Below, piece after piece: positions 19,400 through 27,909 of a stretch of 64,000 bases of DNA. The notes under the pieces are model-generated. The model did not search any database. It worked only from the letters and a program-made list of their open reading frames with translations, and was not told the DNA's origin. The DNA lies in contig NZ_NIZW01000023.1 in NCBI RefSeq assembly GCF_002727185.1, positions 52,750-116,749 on the forward strand, read 5' to 3'. The position numbers and the translations under genes were made by a program. How positions within the stretch are numbered: position 1 is the stretch's first letter; each line of letters begins with the position of its first letter. This DNA is from Rhodopirellula bahusiensis (GTDB lineage Bacteria > Planctomycetota > Planctomycetia > Pirellulales > Pirellulaceae).

Positions 19400-19450
19400 T
19401 GTATGTCCTACTATCTGGCGGTGAAAGTGCAGATGGAAGCACGTTAACCG

Positions 19451-19467
19451 CTGGGCGTAAGCCCCAG
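19451..19467 (+). terminator. hairpin after Sde182-like gene
   Basis: CTGGG and CCCAG form a 5-bp stem around a 7-base loop, 51 bp after the stop at 19399. No U tract follows. It is weak as a terminator and could be a dispersed GC-rich hairpin. The rest of the 215-bp gap to 19615 has no gene that I can see. Confidence 0.3.
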
Positions 19468-19614
19468 TTCGCTCCACCAACAACCGCGGACAACGTCCTC
19501 CAGTTGACGCGTTGGTAGATCCAACCAATCGCCGTGCATCCAAATCGACACTGCAATTCTCTTCTTTGACCGATTCAAACCTGCTCACTATTACTGATTT
19601 CTATGAGGGAAGCC

Positions 19615-21216
19615 ATGTATCACCTTCCAATATCGTTTACGAATGCCATCGCCGCAGTGACGTTGGTTCTGCAAATCGCCTGCTTTGCCGGCACAGGCGT
19701 CGGCCAAGAACGCCCGTCTGTCGAACGCTGGGACACGTTTGAGTTGGAGCTCAAGGGACCAACGACGGGCAACCCATACATTGATGTCGAATTTGAAGCA
19801 GAGTTTTCGAAAGGCTCTCGAAGCGTCACGGTGCCTGGTTTCTACGACGGAGATGGCGTCTTCAAGATCCGCTTCTCTCCCGATGAAGTCGGTGAGTGGA
19901 GCTATCTCACCAAAAGTGGTGCAAGTGACCTCAACGGACAGACGGGGGCATTTGATTGCAAAGAAGCCGTGGGCGACAACCATGGTCCGGTCAAGATTGT
20001 CAACACGCACTACTTTGAATATGCGGATGGCGAACCCGTGTACTTGGTTGGTACCACGGCTTATCAGTGGACCAGCGTCAAGCAGAGTGTCCAAGAGAAG
20101 ACGGTTGAGACGCTCGCGACATCGCCGTTTAACAAAATTCGGATGTGCGTCTTCCCAAAATCGTATAGCTATGGAAACGACACAGAGCCTTGGCAATATC
20201 CCTTTGAATCGAAATCAGACTTTGAAAAGCCAAATGTTGAGTTTTTTCAGAATTTGGATCAACGGGTACGCGAACTTCGTGATCTGGGGATCCAGGCCGA
20301 TGTCATTCTCTTTCATCCCTACGATCGCTGGGGATATCAGGAGATGGGTGCTGAGAACAACGCACGGTATGTCCGTTACTTGATCGCTCGGCTGTCTGCG
20401 TACCGGAATGTTTGGTGGTCGCTCGCTAATGAATGGGATATTCCACGTATCAAGGATGCCATTGATTGGGAGGGCATCGGAACTCTGCTGCAGAAAGAGG
20501 ATCCGCATCAACGACTGCGAGGCATCCACAACTGGTACTATTCCGAGAGTCACTTTTACGATCACTCTCAACCATGGGTGACCCATGTCAGTGCGCAAAC
20601 GTTCTTCTTTTTCAACGCGATTCCGTGGCGAAAGAAGTATGGCAAACCGCTGATGTTCGACGAGATGCGATACGAAGGTGACGTTGCCAGCAGTTGGGGC
20701 AACATGTCGGCTGAGGAGATGACGAGCTACTTTTGGAAAGCCGGATTGAGCGGCGGATATGGCACGCACGGCGACACATTCCGAAATGATTCCGATAGTG
20801 AGACCGAAGTCCGTTGGTGGGCAAAGGGAGGAACGTTGCCAGGAAAAAGCCCGGATCGAATCGCATTCTTTCGCGAGATCATGGAGCAGGCTCCCGTCAC
20901 CAAGATGTCACCTCGTTTGGTGAAGTTGAGTTCGAAACCGATTCCTGACGAGATTCCGGATCGGATGGATCGAAGCATCCTGAATGAATTGAACAACAAC
21001 GTGTTTGTCTTCAGTGAAGAGGGCGTCCACTACCTCGCGTACACGCAGGACGCTGGCCAAGCGATTGAATTGGATCTTCCGCCCGGCAAGAAGTATCGTT
21101 TCGAAGTCTTTGACACCTGGAACATGAAACGGGTCTCAGAGAAGGTAGTCGATGGCGGCGAGTTCAAATTCACGACCGAAATTCCATACACGGCGATTCG
21201 TCTGGTTTCGCTGTGA
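19615..21216 (+). CDS. exported DUF5060 + apiosidase-like (DUF4038) glycoside hydrolase
   Basis: A 533-residue protein with a signal peptide (about 1-31). Residues about 35-115 are a DUF5060 beta-sandwich (FELELKGPTTGNPYIDVEF, GFYDGDGVFKIRFSPDEVGEWSY); about 130-450 form a TIM-barrel DUF4038/apiosidase-like domain; a C-terminal beta domain follows. SLANEWD (Glu near 274) and MFDEMRYEGD (Glu near 348) suit the acid/base and nucleophile glutamates of clan A hydrolases. I selected ATG 19615 because GAGGGA sits 4-5 bases before it; ATG 19603 is the alternative. Apiosidases act on apiose-bearing pectin, but DUF4038 proteins include other specificities. The neighbouring pectate lyase fusion and Rbs system support a role in furanose-substituted pectin breakdown (inference). 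Confidence 0.85.
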   Translation: MYHLPISFTNAIAAVTLVLQIACFAGTGVGQERPSVERWDTFELELKGPTTGNPYIDVEFEAEFSKGSRSVTVPGFYDGDGVFKIRFSPDEVGEWSYLTKSGASDLNGQTGAFDCKEAVGDNHGPVKIVNTHYFEYADGEPVYLVGTTAYQWTSVKQSVQEKTVETLATSPFNKIRMCVFPKSYSYGNDTEPWQYPFESKSDFEKPNVEFFQNLDQRVRELRDLGIQADVILFHPYDRWGYQEMGAENNARYVRYLIARLSAYRNVWWSLANEWDIPRIKDAIDWEGIGTLLQKEDPHQRLRGIHNWYYSESHFYDHSQPWVTHVSAQTFFFFNAIPWRKKYGKPLMFDEMRYEGDVASSWGNMSAEEMTSYFWKAGLSGGYGTHGDTFRNDSDSETEVRWWAKGGTLPGKSPDRIAFFREIMEQAPVTKMSPRLVKLSSKPIPDEIPDRMDRSILNELNNNVFVFSEEGVHYLAYTQDAGQAIELDLPPGKKYRFEVFDTWNMKRVSEKVVDGGEFKFTTEIPYTAIRLVSL

Positions 21217-21330
21217 GTGCAACGATTGGAAGGCATTCCTTCGGGACCCCTTGCCAATTGAGTTGACGAGGAAGCTCACGTTTGGTCGTGTGAATTCTCA
21301 AATGAATATAGTTTTACAACCTAAGGGAGA

Positions 21331-22215
21331 ATGATGCGGATTCTGTTTACTGGTGGGTCGGGCAAAGCCGGACGTCACGTCGTTGCTCATTTGGTCAAAC
21401 AGGGGCACCGAGTTTTGAATCTCGACCTTGTTCCTTCCAACGTCGACGGTGTGTCTGATATCACGGTTGACTTAACCGATGCCGGGCAAGTCTTCTCCGC
21501 TTTCTCGGGGCTGACAAAATTGGACGATTTGGATGCGGATCCGGGAAGTCTTCGATTCGATGCGGTCATTCATTTTGCTGCGATCGCTCGGATCTTGCTG
21601 CGTCCTGATTCGGAGTGTTTCCGGATCAACACGACTTCGGCTTACAACGTTCTTGAAGCGGCAGTGAAGTTGGGGATTCCCAAGATTCTGTTCGCGTCTT
21701 CGGAAACGACCTACGGAGTCTGCTTCGCTCAGGGCGAAGTCAAGCCGAACTATGTTCCGGTGGACGAACAGCATCCGACGGTGCCGCACGACGCTTACGC
21801 AATGTCAAAGGTTTGCAATGAAGCGTGCGGTCGTAGCTTCCAAGCTCGTTCGGGTATGGACATCTATGCCTTGCGAATCAACAACATGATTGAACCTCAT
21901 GAGTACGAGGAATTGGTTCCTCAATGGAACAGCGATGCTTCATGCCGACGTCGCAACATCTTCGCGTACATCGACACGCGTGACCTGAGCCACTTTGTGG
22001 AACGTGCTTTGGCGACCGATGGACTTGGGTATCAGGTATTCAACGTTGCCAACGAAGATTCTTCGGTGGGAATGTCGAGCGCCGAAGTGATCAAGAATTT
22101 CTACGCCGATGTCCCTCAGCGACGGGAACTTGGTGAATTCGAAACGTTCTATTCCATCGACAAGGCAAAAGAGATGCTGGGATTCTCACCGCAATCACGC
22201 TGGCGAAACGCGTGA
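21331..22215 (+). CDS. NAD-dependent epimerase/dehydratase (extended SDR)
   Basis: A 294-residue extended short-chain dehydrogenase. The N-terminal nucleotide-binding motif is ILFTGGSGKAGRHV (GxxGxxG), followed by DVTDL-like acidic and HFAA motifs; SSETTYG and Y156-x3-K160 in DAYAMSK provide the catalytic Ser/Thr, Tyr and Lys. GGGAGA four bases before tandem ATGs supports a start at 21331 or 21334. No signal peptide is present, so it acts in the cytoplasm. Uronate dehydrogenase-like or nucleotide-sugar epimerase activity are both possible. The position between exported enzymes suggests that it processes the imported product. Confidence 0.87.
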   Translation: MMRILFTGGSGKAGRHVVAHLVKQGHRVLNLDLVPSNVDGVSDITVDLTDAGQVFSAFSGLTKLDDLDADPGSLRFDAVIHFAAIARILLRPDSECFRINTTSAYNVLEAAVKLGIPKILFASSETTYGVCFAQGEVKPNYVPVDEQHPTVPHDAYAMSKVCNEACGRSFQARSGMDIYALRINNMIEPHEYEELVPQWNSDASCRRRNIFAYIDTRDLSHFVERALATDGLGYQVFNVANEDSSVGMSSAEVIKNFYADVPQRRELGEFETFYSIDKAKEMLGFSPQSRWRNA

Positions 22216-22267
22216 TGATTTTACTCTCAGTTCTTCCCTATCCTTTTCAACTACAGGTCATCGCATC

Positions 22268-23185
22268 ATGAACAGAGCATTCCGTTTTTGTTTCGTCACT
22301 CTTTCGTGCATGTTGGTGACGTTGCTGTGGGGGAGGTCGGCGGTTGGGCAAGAGAAGATTGACGTGTTGTTGATCACGGGCCAATCGTCCAAGTACCACA
22401 ACTGGCAAGTCCAAAGCACGGCATTCGAACGAATCCTCAAGGACGCTGGGTTGTTTGAAGTGAAAACGCTGACGCCCCCCGCATCAGGCGAAGACATGTC
22501 AGGGTTTGATCCGGTGTGGAGCGACTTCGATGCGGTGTTGCTGGACTACGAAGGCGACGATTGGCCCGATGCCACGAAGAAGTCGTTTGAAGAGTACATG
22601 AAACAGGGAGGTGGCTTGGTCGTCGTTCACGCAACCAATAACGCATTCCCTCAGTGGCAAGCCTTCCTTGAAATGACCGGGTTGGGCGGCTGGGGTGGAC
22701 GGACGGAAGAGTGGGGGCCGAAGGTTCGTTGGCGGGACGGAAAGACTGTCTTGGACATGTCTTCAGGTACCGCCGTGCACCCGTCCCGTCATGACTTTCC
22801 TGTCGTCTCCCGTGCACCGGATCATCCGATCATGAAGGGGTTGCCATCAATGTGGATGCATGCAAACGACGAGCTGTATTCGCAACTTCGCGGACCCGCG
22901 AATGATTTGACTGTGCTGGCGACCGCGTCGGCAGTCACGTCGATGCGTAACGGAACCGGCGAGAACGAGCCTATCTTGATGACGATCCAGTACGGAAAGG
23001 GCCGTGTCTTTCACACCACGCTTGCGCACGTCGGTCCCAATCAAACGGAACCGGTCGACTCGCTGCAGTGTGTCGGGTTCATCACGACTCTCCAGCGTGG
23101 CACGGAGTGGGCAGCCACCGGAACAGTGACCCAAAAGGTTCCAGAGGATTTTCCAACCGCAGTTCACACCTCGCTTCGTCAATAG
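22268..23185 (+). CDS. exported ThuA-like family protein
   Basis: A 305-residue protein with a signal peptide (about 1-29, ending near SAVGQ) and a ThuA-like glutamine-amidotransferase-fold domain: IDVLLITGQSSKYHNWQVQ, a central DAVLLDYEGDDW, GGGLVVVHATNNAF and KGRVFHTTLAH. ThuA-like proteins are frequent in planctomycete glycan loci and have been tied to trehalose or keto-sugar use, but the reaction for exported members is unclear. ATG 22268 is preferred because the longer frame upstream overlaps the epimerase gene and hides the signal peptide. The next gene begins 36 bp downstream. Confidence 0.85.
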   Translation: MNRAFRFCFVTLSCMLVTLLWGRSAVGQEKIDVLLITGQSSKYHNWQVQSTAFERILKDAGLFEVKTLTPPASGEDMSGFDPVWSDFDAVLLDYEGDDWPDATKKSFEEYMKQGGGLVVVHATNNAFPQWQAFLEMTGLGGWGGRTEEWGPKVRWRDGKTVLDMSSGTAVHPSRHDFPVVSRAPDHPIMKGLPSMWMHANDELYSQLRGPANDLTVLATASAVTSMRNGTGENEPILMTIQYGKGRVFHTTLAHVGPNQTEPVDSLQCVGFITTLQRGTEWAATGTVTQKVPEDFPTAVHTSLRQ

Positions 23186-23221
23186 TTCATCACCCATCTC
23201 CAAATTTGAAAGTACGTTCCC

Positions 23222-24655
23222 GTGCCGAGATTAAACCGTCAACTTTCTTTCCTTGTTCTTTGCGTGACCCTCGCGATCGCTGGCGTTGCAAATGCAGACA
23301 AGCCTCGTCTGTATGTTTTGACCGACATCGAAAATGAGCCCGACGATGCGATGTCGTTGGTTCGATTGCTGACCTACGCCAACCAGATCGACATCGAGGG
23401 GCTGGCCGCGACGACTTCGGTGCACCAGCAACGGCGGACGGCACCGGATCGGATTCGCCGAATCGTCAAGGCTTACGGTGAAGTTCGTGACAACTTGGAA
23501 AAGCACGAACCGGGGTTTCCGACTGCGGACGAACTTCTTGACCGCGTGACGGAAGGTCTTGCTGTTTATGGCATGCAAGGCGTCGGTGCGGGCAAGGATT
23601 CCGAAGCATCCGACGACTTGATTCAGGCCGTCGATCGCGAAGACTCTCGTCCAATTTGGGTGACGGCCTGGGGCGGGCCAAGCGTGCTAGCTCAGGCATT
23701 GTGGAAAGTTCGAGAAACCCGCACCGCCGATGAACTGAAAGCGTTCATCCAGAAAATTCGCGTTTATACAATCTCGGACCAGGACGACAGCGGTCCCTGG
23801 ATCCGCGAGCAGTTCCCGGATCTATTCTATGTGGCCAGCCCAGGGTTCTATCCGGGAGGCGCCTATCAGCATGCGACTTGGAGTGGGATCAGCGGTGACT
23901 ACTTTCACGCCCGTTGTGACGGAGCGGATTTCTCGTTGGTGACCAACGAATGGCTCGACAAGAACATTCGTCGCAAAGGGCCACTCGGCGAGGAGTACCC
24001 GCATTGGGAATACTTGATGGAGGGTGACACGCCGTCCTTTTTGAATCTGATCGACAATGGTTTGAACGAATCGGAACACCCGGATTGGGGTGGATGGGGC
24101 GGACGCTACGAGTTGTACACACCGCGAATGCAGAAGTGGTTTTTGCAGGCCGAGACTCGTCCGTTCTGGTCCAACGCCGAGGACGAAGTGTTGGGAATGG
24201 ACGGCCGTTGGCATCGCGGCAACCACGAAACGATCTGGAGATGGCGAGAGGCTTACCAAAACGATTTCGCCGCACGAATGGACTGGACGATCAAATCCGT
24301 GGAAGATGCAAATCATCCTCCGGTCGTGAATTTGGCGCACGCGAATCGTCTGACCGCGAAGAAGGGCGACGTCGTTGAATTGAGTGCGAAGGGATCCAGC
24401 GATCCGGATGGTGATCTTCTGTCGTATGAATGGTTCTACTACCCAGAAGCGGGAAGCTTTCTTTGCTCGAGTAGCACGAATGCTCGTCCAGTCGCAATCA
24501 ATGGCTTTGACAACGAGACAGCTTCGTTCACCGTTCCGACGCGAACAGTGATGCCGCCGGGCACTGGTACCATGCATTTCATCGTGGCGGTCACGGATCA
24601 TGGTTCGCCTCGGCTGACCCGCTACGCTCGTGTGATCGTGGATGTTGTGAAATGA
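23222..24655 (+). CDS. exported Sde182-like (DUF1593) protein
   Basis: A 477-residue exported protein started by GTG 23222, which gives a good signal peptide (about 1-25, ending near GVANAD). The Sde182 domain has the loop [13 protein letters not shown], so the first Asp of DPDD is Glu, then [39 protein letters not shown] and [11 protein letters not shown]. The C-terminal beta-sandwich has [18 protein letters not shown]. It is most like the protein encoded at 7951-9402 in length, motifs and the VHQxxR...ESIRR-like segment, so the two may be duplicates. Its stop overlaps the ATG of the next paralogue by 4 bp. Confidence 0.88.
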   Translation: MPRLNRQLSFLVLCVTLAIAGVANADKPRLYVLTDIENEPDDAMSLVRLLTYANQIDIEGLAATTSVHQQRRTAPDRIRRIVKAYGEVRDNLEKHEPGFPTADELLDRVTEGLAVYGMQGVGAGKDSEASDDLIQAVDREDSRPIWVTAWGGPSVLAQALWKVRETRTADELKAFIQKIRVYTISDQDDSGPWIREQFPDLFYVASPGFYPGGAYQHATWSGISGDYFHARCDGADFSLVTNEWLDKNIRRKGPLGEEYPHWEYLMEGDTPSFLNLIDNGLNESEHPDWGGWGGRYELYTPRMQKWFLQAETRPFWSNAEDEVLGMDGRWHRGNHETIWRWREAYQNDFAARMDWTIKSVEDANHPPVVNLAHANRLTAKKGDVVELSAKGSSDPDGDLLSYEWFYYPEAGSFLCSSSTNARPVAINGFDNETASFTVPTRTVMPPGTGTMHFIVAVTDHGSPRLTRYARVIVDVVK

Positions 24656-25941
24656 CCAACCGTTTGGTGAGATGTCTGCTTGCTTTGTGTGTCCTGGCCG
24701 GTGTTAGTCGGCCTGTAGCGGCGCAAGATGCTTTGGTGTCAGACGTCGGCGAGCGGCATCGAGTCATCGTTTCGACTGATATTGGCGGGACGGACCCGGA
24801 TGACTTTCAGTCGATGGTGCACTTGTTGTTGTATGCGGATGTGCTGGACATCGAAGGTCTCATTGCTTCGCCTTTTGGTGATGGGCGAAAGAGCGATCTC
24901 CTGCGAGTGATCGATTGCTATGAAGCGGACTATCGAAATCTGCGGAAGCATTCCGATGGCTATCCGACGGCAGATCAACTCCGCGGAATCACCAAGCAAG
25001 GTGAAATCGAGCGGGCTCCGTACGCGGGTTTCCGGAAGTCAACCGAAGGGTCTCGCTGGATCATCAAGTGTGCAAATCGCGAGGATTCGCGTCCGCTGCA
25101 TGTGTTGGTATGGGGCGGTTTGGAAGATCTGGCTCAGGCACTGCATGACTCGCCCGACATCTTGCCGAAGTTGCGTGTGCACTGGATTGGTGGCCCCAAT
25201 AAGAAGTGGTCGGCCGACGCGTACCAGTACATTGTTGCCAACCATCCGCAATTGTGGATGATCGAATCGAACTCGACTTACCGAGGTTGGTTTGTCGGCG
25301 GGAATCAATCGGGTGACTGGAGCAACAAAGGCTTCGTCGCATCGAAAATCGAAGGCCGAGGAAAGCTCGGTGAATTCTTTGTGCGTCAAATGGCCGACAT
25401 CAAAATGGGTGACACACCCACGGTCGCTTGGTTGTTGCACGGAAATCCTTCTGATCCATCCAGGCCCAGTTGGGGTGGACGCTTTGTCCGAGCCTGGGAA
25501 CGACCGATGCTTCGTCTTGACCGTATGCCAGTCGAAGAAGATCGAATGGAGATCTTTGGCGTTTTGGAGTTGGGGCTAGCGATCGATTCAAGCGATCGTC
25601 CATCGAGGGCAGTCTTGGTGGTTGAGAACCAGCGTTTGGAAGGTCACCTTGGTGATGACTCGATGGTTCGATTTCGGTTTTGTCCCAAGGCCGCCAATCG
25701 ATACGACTTTCGAATCGAGAGCGACTCAACAGTGCTGGACGGTCAACGCGGATCAATCACGGTTGCGAACCCGTCACCAAAGCTCGCCAATCAACCATCC
25801 GCGGACTTACCGAATTGGTGGACGGACGACCCAGCCATGGGGGCCTCGGAGGGGCCTCATCGCGGTGCGAAAACGGTCAATCGTTGGCGGGAAGACTACC
25901 TGCACGATTTCGAGTTGCGAGTAAATCGCTGTCTTCCTTGA
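24652..25941 (+). CDS. exported divergent Sde182-like protein with inserted beta domain
   Basis: A 429-residue exported protein with a signal peptide (about 1-24). The Sde182 domain has the loop [14 protein letters not shown], with one additional residue, then [28 protein letters not shown] and [10 protein letters not shown]. The usual region after this is replaced by a beta-rich segment (about 300-365) with [11 protein letters not shown] and [14 protein letters not shown], before the closing [19 protein letters not shown]. That segment has the spacing of a DUF5060-type domain, though I cannot prove this by eye. The usual C-terminal Ig-like domain is absent. ATG 24652 overlaps the upstream stop, indicating coupled translation. 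It is the last gene of the island. Confidence 0.83.
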   Translation: MTNRLVRCLLALCVLAGVSRPVAAQDALVSDVGERHRVIVSTDIGGTDPDDFQSMVHLLLYADVLDIEGLIASPFGDGRKSDLLRVIDCYEADYRNLRKHSDGYPTADQLRGITKQGEIERAPYAGFRKSTEGSRWIIKCANREDSRPLHVLVWGGLEDLAQALHDSPDILPKLRVHWIGGPNKKWSADAYQYIVANHPQLWMIESNSTYRGWFVGGNQSGDWSNKGFVASKIEGRGKLGEFFVRQMADIKMGDTPTVAWLLHGNPSDPSRPSWGGRFVRAWERPMLRLDRMPVEEDRMEIFGVLELGLAIDSSDRPSRAVLVVENQRLEGHLGDDSMVRFRFCPKAANRYDFRIESDSTVLDGQRGSITVANPSPKLANQPSADLPNWWTDDPAMGASEGPHRGAKTVNRWREDYLHDFELRVNRCLP

Positions 25942-26162
25942 AAGTCGACGCCCCAGCGATTGCTTGTGACAAATCGCTGCGTTTGTGCCCCCTCGAACGA
26001 AGCTGCCTGCTGCGACTGGCCTGACTTTTCCATTCCGTTTGATGCAGTCTTTTGCTGCGTGTTGACGGTGGAAGCTCGGTCGATCTGGACATTGTCAACG
26101 AAGGCACGCAGCAGCATGGATGCCATTCAGTTGAAAATGTCTTGTCGGGGACCGCGAAAAGC

Positions 26163-27437
26163 ATGGATCAGTTCTCTTCTTACCCCGCCGAAATGGCGGC
26201 GGTGCTAGCGAAACAATGGGAATCCCGTGGGTTCCCGTTGGAGTTGCTTCCGTCGACAGCGTCCATGGTTTCTTTGTTGGATGTTTGCTATCAAGCAAGC
26301 TTGTTGCGGGAGGAAGACACGCCGGTTCGTTGTCGCGTGATTTACGCGAGCCCCACGCAATTGCGAGGCATGGCGATCCAGGAACCTCAGCCTCATGTGT
26401 TGTCATTTGCGGAACCAGCGATCCTAAGCCCGCACAATTTAAGAAAGCTGTATGCTGCGGCGGACTTCTATCGTGCCGCGCTCGCCGTCACGACGGATGA
26501 GTCGGGCGTGTTGGTGATTTGGGGCTTGGTGGTGACCGGAACCGAATGGGTCAACCGAGTTGAAGGCAGTCGTTTTGACGGTGTTTCGCTGCCTCCCAAT
26601 TTGGTTGTCCAAGCGATCCGGCCTGGGCACTTGGTTGCATCCTCGGGGTACATGCGAGTTCTCGAGACCAACCAAGGCCAGTTGTTGATCGATGGATTTG
26701 ATCCGTTTCGATCGACATGGATCTCGGGCCGATTCTCAAGCGTACGGGAGGCGATGCTCAGTCGGCTTCCGGAGGACCATGTCAACAACTCTGTCACCAC
26801 CAAGGTTTGCGAATCGTTTGTACGAGATTTGGCTCAAAGTGTTGTTCGGCGGGTGCTTCGATTGGTCCGCAATCGACGGCACGGCGGATTGATGGTCGTG
26901 CTGCCAAACGGGGCACACGAAGATGGAACGTGCGAGCAATGGTTGCGTTTTCGCGTACAGTTTCAGTCCGATGATTCGACGCTGCTCTACCACGGCATGA
27001 TGGTGCGACTGATGGCAAGAGCTTTGGAGGTCGCGAAAACGCGGCAGCTGGCCATTTTGACTTGGAGCGACTACCAGCAATTCCGCGATGCGGAGTTGCG
27101 ACGCTTTGACGATCAGTTGATCGACTTCAGCCACTTTCTGGCGGACATGATGACGGTTGATGGAGCTTTGATTCTTGACCATAGCTTTCGATTGATCGGA
27201 TTCGGCGGAGAGATCCTTGGTGACACGCCAGTCCAAACGATTCATCGAGCGACTGACATCGAGGGGCACCAGACCGTTGCTGAACGAGCCGATTCGGCCG
27301 GCACGCGACATCGCTCTGCCTACCGGTTGGTCAATGGGCTGAACCAGTCGATTGCCGTGGTGGTTTCGCAAGATGGCGACGTTCGATTCGTCGCTCACCA
27401 CAATGGAAAGCTCACCTATTGGCCATATCTTCCGTAG
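26163..27437 (+). CDS. DACNV-type sensor + diadenylate-cyclase-like protein
   Basis: A 424-residue soluble protein. The C-terminal 90 residues contain a DAC-like pair: DGALIL beginning at residue 333 and GTRHRSA at 380-386, followed by IAVVVSQDGDVRFV. DGA and RHR are the ATP-binding motifs of DisA/CdaA, which make cyclic di-AMP. The N-terminal ~300 residues match the general pattern of planctomycete DACNV sensor proteins and have no membrane segment. I chose ATG 26163; upstream in-frame TTG starts are not supported. Whether it makes c-di-AMP is not shown, but the motifs are intact. It stands alone between the sugar island and the ArsR gene. Confidence 0.72.
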   Translation: MDQFSSYPAEMAAVLAKQWESRGFPLELLPSTASMVSLLDVCYQASLLREEDTPVRCRVIYASPTQLRGMAIQEPQPHVLSFAEPAILSPHNLRKLYAAADFYRAALAVTTDESGVLVIWGLVVTGTEWVNRVEGSRFDGVSLPPNLVVQAIRPGHLVASSGYMRVLETNQGQLLIDGFDPFRSTWISGRFSSVREAMLSRLPEDHVNNSVTTKVCESFVRDLAQSVVRRVLRLVRNRRHGGLMVVLPNGAHEDGTCEQWLRFRVQFQSDDSTLLYHGMMVRLMARALEVAKTRQLAILTWSDYQQFRDAELRRFDDQLIDFSHFLADMMTVDGALILDHSFRLIGFGGEILGDTPVQTIHRATDIEGHQTVAERADSAGTRHRSAYRLVNGLNQSIAVVVSQDGDVRFVAHHNGKLTYWPYLP

Positions 27438-27579
27438 TCATTTCTATCCAGCAAGCACGTTGGAATTTTCTCGAAAGCTTGGCTTGAACGCAATTTGTGC
27501 CCTCCAAACCGTTGACCGCTGCGGCTGCTCCAGCTAGCATCGATCGCAGATCAACGATAAAGAACAGTGAGGCAACGGT

Positions 27580-27906
27580 TTGGCAAAGACAACGAAGAAG
27601 AAATCCTGCGATTCAACTCCGGTGAAGCTGAAAAGCGATCCCACGGCGGAGGATTTCGCCAAGCTCGCATGGGCGATCGCTCATCCGGCTCGCGTGCAGA
27701 TCGTTCGGTTTCTGATCGGTCGAGAAGCGTGTATGTGCGGCGAGATTGTGAATCAGTTGCCACTTGCACAGTCGACCGTCTCACAGCATTTAAAGATCCT
27801 GAAAGAGTCTGGATTGATCCAGGGCGAGGTGGATGGCCCGAAGGTGTGTTACTGCATCAACGAAGACCGTCTGCAGAAGCTCAAATCGTTCGTCACCGAG
27901 CTTTAG
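27580..27906 (+). CDS. ArsR/SmtB-family transcriptional regulator
   Basis: A 108-residue winged-helix regulator. Its HTH region reads LPLAQSTVSQHLKILKESGLI, and HPARVQIVRFL is the typical first helix. Residues 51-53 are CMC in EACMCGEIV, equal in place to the CVC arsenic-binding motif of ArsR, so metal or metalloid sensing is possible; many planctomycete ArsR proteins respond to other signals. No ATG lies before the domain, so TTG 27580 is taken as start. The stop is 3 bp before the ATG of a secreted protein gene, which it may control in one operon. Confidence 0.85.
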   Translation: MAKTTKKKSCDSTPVKLKSDPTAEDFAKLAWAIAHPARVQIVRFLIGREACMCGEIVNQLPLAQSTVSQHLKILKESGLIQGEVDGPKVCYCINEDRLQKLKSFVTEL

Positions 27907-27909
27907 TTG

